Assembly (NCBI RefSeq): GCF_049514155.1
Contig: NZ_JBEKVH010000001.1
Coordinates: 1-64,000 of the forward strand
DNA length: 64,000 bases
From: Roseiarcus sp049514155
GTDB taxonomy: Bacteria > Pseudomonadota > Alphaproteobacteria > Rhizobiales > Beijerinckiaceae
Direction: 5' to 3'
The notes beneath the pieces are model-generated. The model had not been told where the DNA came from and made no database searches. It worked only from the letters and a program-made list of their open reading frames with translations. Below, in pieces: positions 34,331 to 44,348 of this stretch. A program made the position numbers and the translations under genes. How positions within the stretch are numbered: position 1 is the stretch's first letter; every line of letters starts with the position of its first letter.

Positions 34331-35059
34331 CTAAGCCGTCGCGCCGGCGTCGACCGTCAGCACCGAGCCGGTCACATTCCGCCCGCCTTCGCCCATCAGC
34401 AGCGCCGCCATCGCCGCGACGTCCTCGACGTCGGTCAGCCGGCGCAGCGCGGCGCGGGCGACGATGCGATCGCGTTGCGCCGCGTCGAGGCCGCGCGTCA
34501 GTTCGGTGTCGACGAAGCCGGGCGCGATGGCGTTGACGGTGACGCCGACTCTGCCGACCTCGCGCGCCAGCGCGCGGGTGAAGCCGACCAGCGCCGCCTT
34601 GCTCGCCGAATAGACCGACAGGCCGTTGTAGCCGGTCGCGGCGACGATCGAGGCGATGTTGACGATGCGCCCCCGTCCTTCCGCCATCATGCCGCGCGCG
34701 ACATATTTGGTCAGCACGATCGGCGCGAGCGTGTTGAGCCGCAGCAGCGCCTCGATGTCAGCGTTCGATGTGTTCGCCAGCAACCCTCCGGTTCCGACCC
34801 CGGCGTTGTTGACCAAGCCGTAGATCGGCCCGTGGCGTTCCTTGAGGCCGCGGACGAAGGCGGGTATGGCGGCGACATCGGTCAGGTCGAACGGCTCGAA
34901 ATGCAGCGCCCCGGCGCCGCCGAGTTCCGCCGCCGCCCGAGCGAACGCCTCGCTCGGCTTGCGGGCGACGCCGATCACGCAAAAACCCTCGCGCGCCAGA
35001 CGCGTCGCGATGGCGAGGCCGATGCCGCGGCTGGCGCCGGTGACGAGCACGTTATCCAT
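34331..35059 (-). CDS. Short-chain dehydrogenase/reductase (FabG-like)
   Basis: A 242-residue Rossmann oxidoreductase. It contains NVLVTGASRGIGLAIATRLA (NAD(P) loop TGxxxGIG), GLVNNAGVGTGG, the Ser in IVNIASIVAATG and the catalytic YSASKAALVGF. The C-terminal part VTVNAIAPGFVDTELTR and GGRNVTGSVLTVDAGATA is typical of 3-oxoacyl-ACP reductase relatives. The ATG overlaps the stop of the AMP ligase by eight bases, so it is the last gene of the carrier protein-ligase-SDR operon and probably reduces a carrier-bound keto group. The substrate is inferred, not known. Confidence 0.9.
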   Translation of the reverse strand: MDNVLVTGASRGIGLAIATRLAREGFCVIGVARKPSEAFARAAAELGGAGALHFEPFDLTDVAAIPAFVRGLKERHGPIYGLVNNAGVGTGGLLANTSNADIEALLRLNTLAPIVLTKYVARGMMAEGRGRIVNIASIVAATGYNGLSVYSASKAALVGFTRALAREVGRVGVTVNAIAPGFVDTELTRGLDAAQRDRIVARAALRRLTDVEDVAAMAALLMGEGGRNVTGSVLTVDAGATA

Positions 35060-36407
35060 GGCGGGCCACCTTGCCGCCGTCGGTCATCGGCAACTCGGCG
35101 ACGAAACGGAGAAACGACGGCGTCTTGTGGGCGGGCAACGCGGCCCGGCAGGCGGCGAGGATGTCGCGCTTCGTCGCCTCGTCGGCGGCCGCGCCGTCGC
35201 GCAGCACGATTTCAGCGGCGACCAGCGCCCCGGTGATCGGGCTCTTGCGCGCGAAGACGCGGCTCGCCCTGACCGCCTTGTGCGCATTGAGCGCCGCCTC
35301 GACCTCTTCCGGGTGGACCTTGGCCCCGCCGACGTTGATAATCCCGCCGCGCCGGCCGACGAACAGATAGCGGTCGCCGCGCCGCTCGACGACGTCGCCG
35401 GTGTCGACGAAGCCGTCGCAATCCTTCAGCGCTGGCGCGTCGGCGCCGAGATAGCGCAGCGCGGCGCGGTTGGAGCGAACGCGCAACACGCCCTCGACGA
35501 CGCGCAGTGCGACCTCGCCGCGCTCGTCGACAATGGAAGCGGGAAAGCCCGCGCGCCCGTCGCAGACGACGAAGGCGACGCCAGCTTCGGTCGACGCATA
35601 GGCGTGTTCGACATGGGCGTTCGGATAGAGCGCGCGGAGGCCCGCCAGCGTCGCGTCGTCGGCGATCTCGCCGGAGAGGCGCACGCGCTGCGGCGCAATG
35701 CGGCGCGCTTCTCCGCTCATCAGCACTTTGCGCCAATGCGACGGCGTGCCGGATATGTGGGTCGCGCCCGCTTCCCCGAGCCGGACGAGGAACGCGTCGA
35801 CGCCGTCGTTCGGGTCGCCGAGCGTCAGCGACTCGGCGCCCAAGAGCGCGCGCAACAGGATCTGCAGCCCACCGTAGCGGCGGATGTCGTAGAACGTCGC
35901 CCAGCGTTGGCCGGCGACGGGGTGAAACGCGGCGGTCAGCGTGGCGAGCGTATGGGCGACGAGTTTCGGCGGACCGCTGGTGCCGGAAGTCGGCATCGCC
36001 CATTCGGTGACGAAGCGGGCCGCGCGCGGCGCGGCGAGCGCGGCGAGCGGCAGGCGGCAGGCGACGCGGGTCGTGATGTCGATCTGAGGCGCCGGTGCGT
36101 CAGCGTCATGGACCAACGCGTCGGCGGCGGCGGCGCGCGCCAGCGCGGCGAGCGAATCTGCGCCGGCGCCCGGCGGGCAGAGCACGATCTGGCGCGCGAC
36201 GCCGTCGAGCTCGATCAACGCCGCCGCCGCCTTGGCCATGTCGCCGACCGCGAGCAGGACGGATCGGCCTTCAAGCCGCGCCAGGCCGTCGCCGAGGCTG
36301 CCGGAATCGGCGAAGCGATCGAGTTCGAGCGCAAAGTCGCGCGTCGCCACGCGGCGGCCGCGACCGCTCGCGGCCATCCGTTCGAAAAGGGTCGTGGGGT
36401 CAGACAA
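35052..36407 (-). CDS. AMP-dependent acyl/aryl adenylating ligase (ANL family)
   Basis: A compact 451-residue ANL enzyme. The phosphate loop is AMPTSGTSGPPKLVAHTLA, the second motif is HAYASTEAGVAFVV, the hinge is LFVGRRGGIINVGGAKVHP and the C-terminal Lys lies in MTDGGKVARHG. The N-terminal domain is shorter than in acyl-CoA synthetases (over 500 residues). The start is TTG, overlapping the carrier-protein stop by eight bases, and the stop overlaps the SDR start by eight. The tight coupling suggests that it loads the adjacent carrier protein. The acid substrate is not identifiable. Confidence 0.87.
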   Translation of the reverse strand: MSDPTTLFERMAASGRGRRVATRDFALELDRFADSGSLGDGLARLEGRSVLLAVGDMAKAAAALIELDGVARQIVLCPPGAGADSLAALARAAAADALVHDADAPAPQIDITTRVACRLPLAALAAPRAARFVTEWAMPTSGTSGPPKLVAHTLATLTAAFHPVAGQRWATFYDIRRYGGLQILLRALLGAESLTLGDPNDGVDAFLVRLGEAGATHISGTPSHWRKVLMSGEARRIAPQRVRLSGEIADDATLAGLRALYPNAHVEHAYASTEAGVAFVVCDGRAGFPASIVDERGEVALRVVEGVLRVRSNRAALRYLGADAPALKDCDGFVDTGDVVERRGDRYLFVGRRGGIINVGGAKVHPEEVEAALNAHKAVRASRVFARKSPITGALVAAEIVLRDGAAADEATKRDILAACRAALPAHKTPSFLRFVAELPMTDGGKVARHG

Positions 36408-36645
36408 GCGCGTTGTCGTAGAAGGCGATCAGTTCACCGACGGTCGACGGCAGGCGCCCATCGCCAGCCGCGGTGAACGGGTCGGTCCCGAGCGCGTCCT
36501 CGAGCCGCGCCACGAGGATGGCGAAGCACAGAGAATCGAGCCCTGTTTCCATCAGTGGCAAGTCGTCGCTAAGCGGCGCCAGCGTCTTGCTTTGTTCCGC
36601 CGCGACCTCGCCAATGGCGGCGAGGATCGTTAACCGAGTCGTCAT
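36400..36645 (-). CDS. Acyl carrier protein
   Basis: An 81-residue ACP-fold protein: TRLTILAAIGEVAAEQSKTL, then LPLMETGLDSLCFAILVARLE with the phosphopantetheine Ser in the standard Asp-Ser-Leu, and a C-terminal helix STVGELIAFYDNALV. The ATG at 36645 is chosen because the in-frame region upstream is Arg/Ser-rich and unlike an ACP; there is no strong RBS. It is first in a three-gene overlapping operon with a ligase and an SDR, and is divergent from a GNAT-like gene 91 bases away. It is not the fatty-acid synthase ACP, which has a more acidic and different sequence context. Confidence 0.87.
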   Translation of the reverse strand: MTTRLTILAAIGEVAAEQSKTLAPLSDDLPLMETGLDSLCFAILVARLEDALGTDPFTAAGDGRLPSTVGELIAFYDNALV

Positions 36646-36736
36646 GACGGGCGTCGCCCCGCGTTGAGGGATATGCCTCATTCTACTATGGTTCCTCGCG
36701 CGCGCGCCGCGCCATCTTCGTGAACGGTAAATTTTT

Positions 36737-37615
36737 ATGGTCGATTCCGCTGCGGCCGACGTCGTTTGCCGCGTGATCGAAGAGCGTGACCTCGCCAAAG
36801 TCGTCGACTGTCTGATGCGAAGCTTTCCCGAGCGGCCGCGCGCGTATTGGACCGACGGTTTGGCGCGTCTCGCCGCGCGGCCGGCGGTCGGCGACCTGCC
36901 GCGCTTCGGCCATCTGCTCGCCGCCGGCGACAAGGTCGTCGGCGCGCTGCTGCAGATCGTCTCGACCCGCGAAACGGAGGCCGGCGCGTTCGCCCGCTGC
37001 AACATGGTGGGCTGGTGCGTCGACCCGGACTACCGCGGCTACGCTCACCCGCTCCACGCCCGCGCGATCGGTCGGCGCGAAGTCGTCTATTTCACCGTCA
37101 CCCCGGCGCCGTTCACGCTGAAGACGCTCGCCGCGGTCGGCTATCGCCGCTATTCCGAGGGTCAAGTCATCTTCGCGCCGCTGCTGTCGCACGGCGAAAG
37201 CGGTGCGCGCGTCATCGCGTACGCGCCCGACCAGCCGGAAGCGGCGCTGCTGTCCGAGAGCGACGCGCGCCTGCTCGCCGACCATGCCGCACTCGGCTGC
37301 CACGCCTTCATCGCTCTTGCCGGAAACGAGGCGCGGCCGCTCGTCTTCCAGCCGCGGCGGATCTGGCGTGAGCTCATCCCCTGCGTCCACCTGATCTATT
37401 GCCGCGAGCCGGGCGACCTTGCGCGCTTCGGCCCAGCCTATGGACGGCGCCTCGCCCGCCACGGCCGCCTCTTCGTCGTCGTCGACGCCGTGGGCCCCAT
37501 CCCCGGTCTCGCCGGGCGTTATTTCGCCGAGCGCGAGCCGCGTTACTACAAGGGTCCGCGGGCCCCCTCGCCCTGCGATCTCGCCGACAGCGAGCTGGTG
37601 ATCTTCGGCCGCTGA
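36737..37615 (+). CDS. GNAT-like acyltransferase
   Basis: A 292-residue protein whose first half looks like a GNAT domain: VIEERDLAKVVDCLMRSFPERP, GDKVVGALLQIVSTRE, and MVGWCVDPDYRGYAHPLHARA in place of the usual RGxGxG/A acetyl-CoA loop. VYFTVTPAPFTLKTLAAVGYRRY follows as the beta5/alpha4 part. The C-terminal 150 residues have no domain that I recognise. Because the gene is divergent from, and only 91 bases from, the ACP-ligase-SDR operon, it may transfer the carrier-bound acyl group. This link is inferred from position. Confidence 0.7.
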   Translation: MVDSAAADVVCRVIEERDLAKVVDCLMRSFPERPRAYWTDGLARLAARPAVGDLPRFGHLLAAGDKVVGALLQIVSTRETEAGAFARCNMVGWCVDPDYRGYAHPLHARAIGRREVVYFTVTPAPFTLKTLAAVGYRRYSEGQVIFAPLLSHGESGARVIAYAPDQPEAALLSESDARLLADHAALGCHAFIALAGNEARPLVFQPRRIWRELIPCVHLIYCREPGDLARFGPAYGRRLARHGRLFVVVDAVGPIPGLAGRYFAEREPRYYKGPRAPSPCDLADSELVIFGR

Positions 37616-37639
37616 CGCTCGCCCGCTTGCCTTCGCCTC

Positions 37640-40600
37640 ATGAGCGCGAGACAAGCGCCAATGCGTCAACAACGCGCGAGTCGTCTCCTGGAAACGGCCA
37701 ATATCTTCTCCATTCCCGCCGGCGTCCCGTTCGCGCCGACGCTGGCGCGGGCGCTCGTCGACGGCGCGCTGATCGCGGGATTCCCCGGCGCTGGCGGACC
37801 GCTGGCGCTCGCCGACGCGACGATCTACGTGCCAACCCAGCGCGCCGCCGCGGCGTTGGCGCGGGCGCTGGTCGCGGCGAGCGGCGGGGCGAGCCTGATC
37901 CTGCCGCGCATCGCCCCGCTCGGCGCCTTCGAGCCGAGCCGCGACGCGCCCGATCCGCTCGCCGACGACGCGTTCGCCGAGGACCAGCTCCCGGCGGCGG
38001 TCGGCGAACGTGCCCGGCGAATGACGCTCACGCGGCTCACGCGCGCCTGGGGCCAGGCGCTCAGAGGCGCGATCCGCGGCGTCGACGCCGACGGGCTGCT
38101 CACGTTCGACGCGGCAGAGCCGCCGCTGGTGGCGACGAGCCCGGCGCAAGCCTTCGCGCTCGCCGGCGACCTCGCCGGTCTGATCGACGACTTCATCATC
38201 GAGGGCGTCGAACCGGAGCGGCTCGCCGACCTCGTCGCCGACCGCTTCGATCCCTATTGGGGCGTCACCCTCGACTTCCTCAAGATCGCCTTCGCTCATT
38301 GGCCCGCCTGGCTCGCCGAGCGCGGCCTCGTCGATCGCGCGCGCCGCGCCGCGCTGGCGATCGACGCCGAGATCGAGGCGCTCGCCGCCGGCCTTAAGCG
38401 CGGACCGACGATCGTCGCCGGCTCGACCGGCGCCAACAGCGCCACCGCGCGGCTGATGTCGGCGGTCGCGCGCGCCCCGCAGGGCGCGGTGGTGCTGCCC
38501 GACCTCGATCGCGACCTCGACGACGCCGCCTGGTCGCTGCTCGGCGATCCCGACGGCGAAGCCGTCGGCGTCGCCGGCCATCCGCAGGCGATCCTCTATC
38601 GTCTGCTGGAGATCGTCGGCGTCGGCCGCGACGCGGCGCCCCCGCTCGGCGAAGCGAGCCCAGCGCTCGCCGCTCGCGCGCGTTTCCTCAGCGAAGCCTT
38701 GCGCCCGGCTGACTCGACCGACGCCTGGCGCCGCGACCGCAGCGACACAGCCGGCCAGGCTTTGAGCGAAGCGGCGATCGAAAGCGCGCTCGCCAGCGTG
38801 GCGATCGTCGAGGCGGCCGACGAGAACGAGGAAGCGCTGGCGCTCGCCTGCGCGATGCGCGAGGCGCTCGACACGCCCGGCCGCACCGCGGCGCTGATCA
38901 CCCCCGACGTCGCCGTCGCGCGGCGGGTCGCCGCCGAGCTCGCGCGTTGGGGGATCGAGGTCGAACCCTCCGCCGGCCGCCCGCTCGGCGAAACGCAGGC
39001 GGGCGTATTCGCGCGGCTGGCGCTCGCCGCGGCGCGCGACTTCGCTCCGTCGACGCTCGCCGCCCTGTTCGGCGACCGACTGATGCGACTCGGCCGCACA
39101 CGGCGAGCCTTCGACGACGCGGCGCGAGCGCTCGAGATCGGCGTTCTGCGCGTCGTCCTGCCGCCCGGCGGCCTCGCCGACCACGCGACGGCGCTCGCCG
39201 CGGGGCGCGCCGTCCAGCGCGCCGCGCACGCCCATCCGGCGCGCCAGCGCCTCACCGACGCCGACTGGAGCGCCGCGGCGGCGCTGCTCGCCGATTCCGC
39301 CGCGGCGCTCGCGCCCTTGCGCGCGCTCGGGTCCGACGCGCCGCTTGCCGATTTCGTCGCCGCGCATCGCGCCGCCCTCGCCGCGCTGGCGGCCGAGGAT
39401 TGCGACTGGCGCGACGCGAGCGGCGGCGAAGCGCTGGAGGCGCTACTGGAAGACTGGGCGGCCGAGGTCGATCCAGGCTTCCGCTGCTCGCTCGCCGATT
39501 ACGCGGCGCTGTTCGGCGCGGTGCTGGCGGCCGAGCGCGCGCCGCCGTCGCGCGCTTACCACCCGCGCCTGCAGATTCTCGGTCTGCTCGAAGCGCGGCT
39601 GCTCGCCTTCGACCTCGCGCTCGTCGCCGGGCTCGACGAGACCGTCTGGCCGCCGGCCGCCGAGACCGACGCCTTCCTCAACCGCTCGATGCGCGCCGCG
39701 CTCGGCCTGTCGCCGCCGGAACGGCGCATCGGCCAGACGGCGCATGATTTCGTCGCCGCGCTCGGCGCGCCGCAGGCCATTGTCAGCCGAGCGCGCAAAC
39801 GCGGCGGCGCGCCGACCGTCGCTTCGCGCTTTCTCCAACGCATCGCCGCCGTCGCCGGCGAGACCGCCTACGCCGCCGCCAAGGCGCGCGGCGCGCGCTA
39901 TCTCGCGCTCGCCCAGGCGCTCGACCGCCCTGTCGCCTATCGGCCCCGCCGCCGCCCCGAGCCGAAGCCGCCGCTGGCGCTGCGGCCCTCTCAGCTCAGC
40001 GTCACCCGGATCGAGACCTTGCGTCGCGACCCTTATGCGATCTTCGCCGAGCGCATTCTCGAGCTGGCGCCGCTCGCGCCGGTCGGCCCCGAGATCGGCC
40101 CGCGCGAGATCGGCGACATGTGGCACGCGGCGCTGCAAGCTTACGGCGAAGCCTTCGTCGACGGCGCGCCGCCCGCCGAGGCGCGCGCGCGCCTGCTGGC
40201 CTTCGCGCAGGAGCATTTCGCCGCGCCGCTCGCCGACCCGAGCTTCCGCGCGCTGCGCTGGCCGCGCATCGTCGCCGGGCTCGACGCCTTCCTCGCTTTC
40301 GACGCCGAACGGCGCATGGCGGTCGAGCGCGTGCTCGTCGAGCGCAGAGGCAAATTCGAATTCCCCCTCGACGACGGCTCGCGCTTCACCCTCGCGGCGC
40401 GCGCCGATCGCATCGAGATTCTCAGCGGCGGCGGCGCGGCGCTGATCGATTACAAGACCGGCGCGCCGCCGGGACCCAACGAGGTCAAGGTCGGTTTCGC
40501 CCCGCAACTGACCCTCGAAGCGACGATGCTCGCCAACGGCGCGTTCGACGGCGCGCCGGCGATTGAAACGCGTGAAGCGCTTTATTTCAAGCTCGGCGGC

Positions 40601-40837
40601 GCCGCCGGCGGCGAGGTCAAGCGCCTCAAATTCGACGATTTTCGCGCCGTCGCGGCGCGCCACTTCGACGGACTGAAGGCGCTGCTGGCGCAATTCGCCG
40701 ATCCGGCGACGCCCTACCCGCCGCGGCTGTTCCCGAAATTCGCCAAGCGGGCGGGCGACTACGACCACCTGGCGCGGGTCAAGGAATGGTCGGCGACCGC
40801 CGGCCAGTCCGACGAACCGACGGCGGACGAAGCATGA
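37640..40837 (+). CDS. addB: Double-strand break repair protein AddB
   Basis: The helicase-like/nuclease subunit of the AddAB complex, the alphaproteobacterial counterpart of RecBCD, which resects DNA ends for RecA. The 1065-residue protein has the AddB-specific N-terminal block FLPAGVPF-like (FSIPAGVPFAPTLARAL) and TIYVPTQRAAAALARAL, and LVAGLDETVWPPAAETDAFL in the middle. The C-terminal RecB-type nuclease contains LIDYKTGAPPGPNEVKVGFA. A possible second start (MRQQRASRLL) lies 11 codons in. The stop overlaps the addA start (ATGA). Confidence 0.94.
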   Translation: MSARQAPMRQQRASRLLETANIFSIPAGVPFAPTLARALVDGALIAGFPGAGGPLALADATIYVPTQRAAAALARALVAASGGASLILPRIAPLGAFEPSRDAPDPLADDAFAEDQLPAAVGERARRMTLTRLTRAWGQALRGAIRGVDADGLLTFDAAEPPLVATSPAQAFALAGDLAGLIDDFIIEGVEPERLADLVADRFDPYWGVTLDFLKIAFAHWPAWLAERGLVDRARRAALAIDAEIEALAAGLKRGPTIVAGSTGANSATARLMSAVARAPQGAVVLPDLDRDLDDAAWSLLGDPDGEAVGVAGHPQAILYRLLEIVGVGRDAAPPLGEASPALAARARFLSEALRPADSTDAWRRDRSDTAGQALSEAAIESALASVAIVEAADENEEALALACAMREALDTPGRTAALITPDVAVARRVAAELARWGIEVEPSAGRPLGETQAGVFARLALAAARDFAPSTLAALFGDRLMRLGRTRRAFDDAARALEIGVLRVVLPPGGLADHATALAAGRAVQRAAHAHPARQRLTDADWSAAAALLADSAAALAPLRALGSDAPLADFVAAHRAALAALAAEDCDWRDASGGEALEALLEDWAAEVDPGFRCSLADYAALFGAVLAAERAPPSRAYHPRLQILGLLEARLLAFDLALVAGLDETVWPPAAETDAFLNRSMRAALGLSPPERRIGQTAHDFVAALGAPQAIVSRARKRGGAPTVASRFLQRIAAVAGETAYAAAKARGARYLALAQALDRPVAYRPRRRPEPKPPLALRPSQLSVTRIETLRRDPYAIFAERILELAPLAPVGPEIGPREIGDMWHAALQAYGEAFVDGAPPAEARARLLAFAQEHFAAPLADPSFRALRWPRIVAGLDAFLAFDAERRMAVERVLVERRGKFEFPLDDGSRFTLAARADRIEILSGGGAALIDYKTGAPPGPNEVKVGFAPQLTLEATMLANGAFDGAPAIETREALYFKLGGAAGGEVKRLKFDDFRAVAARHFDGLKALLAQFADPATPYPPRLFPKFAKRAGDYDHLARVKEWSATAGQSDEPTADEA

Positions 40838-43800
40838 GCGCGCCGCGGCTCAATATTCCGGTTCCCGTGCGCGAGCGCCAGCGCCAGGCTTCGGACCCCG
40901 CCGCCTCGGCCTGGGTTTCAGCCAACGCCGGCTCGGGCAAGACCCATGTGCTGACCCAGCGGGTGCTGCGGCTGCTCATCGCCGGCGCCGCGCCGTCGGG
41001 CCTGCTGTGTCTCACCTTCACCAAGACCGCCGCCGCCAACATGGCGGCGCGCGTGTTCGAGACGCTGGCGTCATGGACCGGCCTCGACGACGCGGGCTTG
41101 ACCGAAGCGATCGCCGAACTCGGCGCGCCGAAGCCGAATGCGCAAGGCCTCGCCTTCGCGCGCCGCCTGTTCGCGCGCGCGATCGAGACCCCGGGCGGGT
41201 TGAAGATCCAGACCATCCACGCCTTCTGCGAACGCCTGCTGCATCTCTTCCCGTTCGAGGCCAACGTCCCGGCGAGCTTCAGCGTCGCCGACGACCGCGA
41301 GGCGGCGGCGCTGATCGCCGAAGCGCGCACCCGCGCCTTCGCCGAGGAGCTCGGCGCGCCGGACCGCGCCGCGGAGGTCGAACGCGTGGCGCGCGACGCC
41401 GGCGCCGAGGGCTTCGACGAACTGCTCGCCAAGACCCTGGCCCGCCGCGCCGATTTCGACGCCCTTGGCGACACAAGAGTCTACGCAGCGGCGCTGCGCC
41501 GCGCGCTCGGCCTCGGCGCCAACGACACGAGCGCGACGATCAAGGCGCAGATGCTTACGCCCGCGCCGCAATGGACCCAATGGGCCGACGAACTCGACAA
41601 CGGCAGCGCGAAAGACCGCGATCTCGCCGCGAGCCTGCGCCGCGCGATTGCAGCGACAAACCTCGACGACCGCCTTTCGGCCTATCTCGACGCGTTCTTC
41701 ACCAAGGACGGCAAGCCGCGCGGCGGGGAGAAGCGAGGCCTCGTCACCGCGGCGCTCGCCAAACGCCTGCCCAGCCTGCCGCAGCGTCTCGCCGCCGAAC
41801 AGGAGCGGCTCGTCACGCAACGCGACCGGCTGCGCAGCGCCGAGGCGCTCGAGCGCAGCATTGCGCTCTACCGCGTCGCCGAGGCGACGATCAAACGCTA
41901 CGCGGAATTGAAAGGCGCGCGCGGCCTGCTCGACTACGACGATCTCATCACCCGCACGCGCGCGCTGCTCGAGCGCGCCGACACGGCCTGGGTGCTGTAC
42001 AAACTCGACGCTTCGCTCGAGCACCTGCTGGTCGACGAGGCGCAGGACACCTCGCCGGCGCAATGGGCGATCCTCGCCAAGCTCAGCGAGGAGTTTCTCT
42101 CCGGCAAAGGCGCGCGCGGCCAGCGCACCTTCTTCGCTGTCGGCGACGAGAAGCAGTCGATCTTCTCCTTCCAGGGCGCCGCGCCGCACATGTTCTCGGC
42201 GATGCGCCGCCGGCTCGCGCGACGCCATGAGGAGGCGCGGCTCGCCTTCGCCGCGGTGCCGCTGTCGGTTTCGTTCCGCTCCGCGCCGAACGTCCTCAAG
42301 AGCGTCGACGCGGTCTTCGCCGCCGAGCGCGCCTGGCGAGGCCTGACCGGCGACGACGCGCCGCCGCCGCCGCACCAGGCGCTGCGCGACGACCTCAACG
42401 GCGCGATCGAGGTCTGGCCGCCGATCGGCGCGGAAAAGACGCCTGAGCGCGAGGACTGGCGCATGCCGCTCGACGAGACCGGCGCCGCCGAGCCGGCGGT
42501 GATCGCGGCGCGGCGCATCGCCGCGACGATCAAGGCCTGGCTCGTCCCGGAGGCCGGCGAACGCGTCTACGACGTTTCCGCCGGCCGGCTGCGCCGCATC
42601 CTGCCCGGCGACGTGATGGTGCTGGTGCGCTCGCGCGGCGCCTTCTTCGAAGCGATGATCCGCGCGCTGAAGGAAAATGACATCGCGACCGCCGGCGCCG
42701 ACCGGCTGCTGCTGCGCGACTCGCTGGCGGCGATGGACCTCGCCGCCGCCGGCCGCGCCGCGCTACGGCCTGAAGACGACCTGACGCTGGCGACCGCGCT
42801 CAAGTCGCCGCTGATCGGTCTCGACGACGACGACCTGGTCAAGATCGCGCCGGGCCGCGCCGGCTCGCTTTTCGATGCGCTCGCCGCATCGTCTGAGCCG
42901 CGATTCGTCTCTGCGCGCGAGCGGCTCGAGACCTGGCGCCAGCGCGCGCGCGAACGCACGCCCTTCGCCTTCTACGCGGCGCTGCTCGGCGCCGACGGCG
43001 GGCGGCGGGCGCTGCTCGAGCGTCTCGGCCCCGAAGCGAGCGACGCGATCGACGAAGTTATGGCGTTGGCGCTCGCCCACGAGCGCGAGCAGGCGCCCTC
43101 GCTTGCGGCCTTTCTCGCCGAGCTCGAAGCCGACGACGCGCCGATCAAGCGCGACATGGAGGCTAGGAGCGACGGCGTGCGCGTCATGACGGTGCACGCC
43201 GCCAAGGGGCTCGAGGCGCCGATCGTCTTTCTCGCCGACGCCTGCTCGGTCGGCTACACGCGCATGACCGAACGCCTGCTCGACCTCGGCGATCGCGAAG
43301 CGGGCTCGCCTTTGTTCGTCTGGGCGGCGCGCAAGGCCGAAGATTCTGCGCCGCTCGTCGCCGCGCGCGAACGCGCGCGCGCCGCCGCCGCCGGCGAGCA
43401 TCGCCGCGTGCTCTATGTCGCGATGACGCGCGCCGCGCAGAGGTTGATCGTCGTCGGCCATCACGGCGTCAACGGCCCGGCCGACGACAATTGGCACGCG
43501 CTGGTCGGCGTCGGCCTCGGCGAACTGCTACAGCCCGCGCCGGCGCCGTGGGACGCAAGCGAAACGATTGCGCGTTTCGGCGCGCCGCCGCGCGACGACG
43601 CTTGCGCCAGCCCCGCGCCGACGCCGGCGCCCATCGTCGAGCCGGACTGGCTGCGCCGCCCCGCGACGCTCGAATCGCCGCTGACGATTCTGAGCCCGTC
43701 GCGCGCCGCCGCGCCGCAGCGGCGAGCCGACGAATCCGGCCGCAGCCGCCGACAGGCGGGCGTGCTCGCCCACGCGCTGCTGCAGCGTCTGCCTGAGGTC

Positions 43801-44259
43801 GAGCCCCAGCGCCGTCGCGCCGCCGCGGAGAACTTCCTTTCCGCGCAGAGCGGCGCGATCGCCGAAACCGAGCAAGCGTCGCTCGTCGACGCTGCGCTCG
43901 CGGTCCTCGCGCTGCCTGCGCTCGCGCCGCTGTTCGCCGCCGGTTCGCGCGCCGAGGTGGCGATCGCCGGCGCCGCGCCGCGAAAGGGCGGGAATGCGCA
44001 GCCATTCTTCGGCCGCATCGACCGCCTCGCGGTCGCCGCCGACGCGGTCTACCTCGCCGATTACAAAACCGCTGCGCGGCCCCCCGGCGCCAACCCGCCC
44101 GCCTACGTGGCTCAGCTGGCGCTCTACCGCGCGGCGCTGGCGCCGCTCTTTCCCGATCGACCCATTCGCGCCTTCCTCATTTGGCTGACCGGCGTCGAAG
44201 CGGTCGAGGTCGCCGCCGCCGAGCTCGACGCGTCGCTCGCCCACCTTGCCGCGAGCTGA
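40834..44259 (+). CDS. addA: Double-strand break repair helicase AddA
   Basis: The UvrD-type helicase and second nuclease subunit of AddAB. The 1141-residue protein has Walker A at WVSANAGSGKTHVLTQRVLR (about residues 28-47), the helicase Ia motif LCLTFTKTAAANMAARVFE, motif II LLVDEAQDTSPAQWAIL, motif III GDEKQSIFSFQGAAP, motif V VMTVHAAKGLEAPIVFLAD and motif VI RVLYVAMTRAAQRLIVVG. The C-terminal nuclease has YLADYKTAARPPG. The ATG overlaps the addB stop, so AddB and AddA are made in a coupled manner. No trxA follows, unlike in several rhizobia. Confidence 0.96.
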   Translation: MSAPRLNIPVPVRERQRQASDPAASAWVSANAGSGKTHVLTQRVLRLLIAGAAPSGLLCLTFTKTAAANMAARVFETLASWTGLDDAGLTEAIAELGAPKPNAQGLAFARRLFARAIETPGGLKIQTIHAFCERLLHLFPFEANVPASFSVADDREAAALIAEARTRAFAEELGAPDRAAEVERVARDAGAEGFDELLAKTLARRADFDALGDTRVYAAALRRALGLGANDTSATIKAQMLTPAPQWTQWADELDNGSAKDRDLAASLRRAIAATNLDDRLSAYLDAFFTKDGKPRGGEKRGLVTAALAKRLPSLPQRLAAEQERLVTQRDRLRSAEALERSIALYRVAEATIKRYAELKGARGLLDYDDLITRTRALLERADTAWVLYKLDASLEHLLVDEAQDTSPAQWAILAKLSEEFLSGKGARGQRTFFAVGDEKQSIFSFQGAAPHMFSAMRRRLARRHEEARLAFAAVPLSVSFRSAPNVLKSVDAVFAAERAWRGLTGDDAPPPPHQALRDDLNGAIEVWPPIGAEKTPEREDWRMPLDETGAAEPAVIAARRIAATIKAWLVPEAGERVYDVSAGRLRRILPGDVMVLVRSRGAFFEAMIRALKENDIATAGADRLLLRDSLAAMDLAAAGRAALRPEDDLTLATALKSPLIGLDDDDLVKIAPGRAGSLFDALAASSEPRFVSARERLETWRQRARERTPFAFYAALLGADGGRRALLERLGPEASDAIDEVMALALAHEREQAPSLAAFLAELEADDAPIKRDMEARSDGVRVMTVHAAKGLEAPIVFLADACSVGYTRMTERLLDLGDREAGSPLFVWAARKAEDSAPLVAARERARAAAAGEHRRVLYVAMTRAAQRLIVVGHHGVNGPADDNWHALVGVGLGELLQPAPAPWDASETIARFGAPPRDDACASPAPTPAPIVEPDWLRRPATLESPLTILSPSRAAAPQRRADESGRSRRQAGVLAHALLQRLPEVEPQRRRAAAENFLSAQSGAIAETEQASLVDAALAVLALPALAPLFAAGSRAEVAIAGAAPRKGGNAQPFFGRIDRLAVAADAVYLADYKTAARPPGANPPAYVAQLALYRAALAPLFPDRPIRAFLIWLTGVEAVEVAAAELDASLAHLAAS

Positions 44260-44348
44260 CAGAAATGCGGCGAAGAGGCGCCGCCAGGGTCCGCCAATTG
44301 CCCTGCTAAGGCCCTGATGAGGCCAAAGTTTCCTTTCTAGATCGACGC

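Noticed and set aside
36686..39367. Open frame of nearly 900 codons antisense to the GNAT-like gene and addB
   Set aside because: Repetitive Arg/Gly/Glu sequence with no domain, opposite certain genes.
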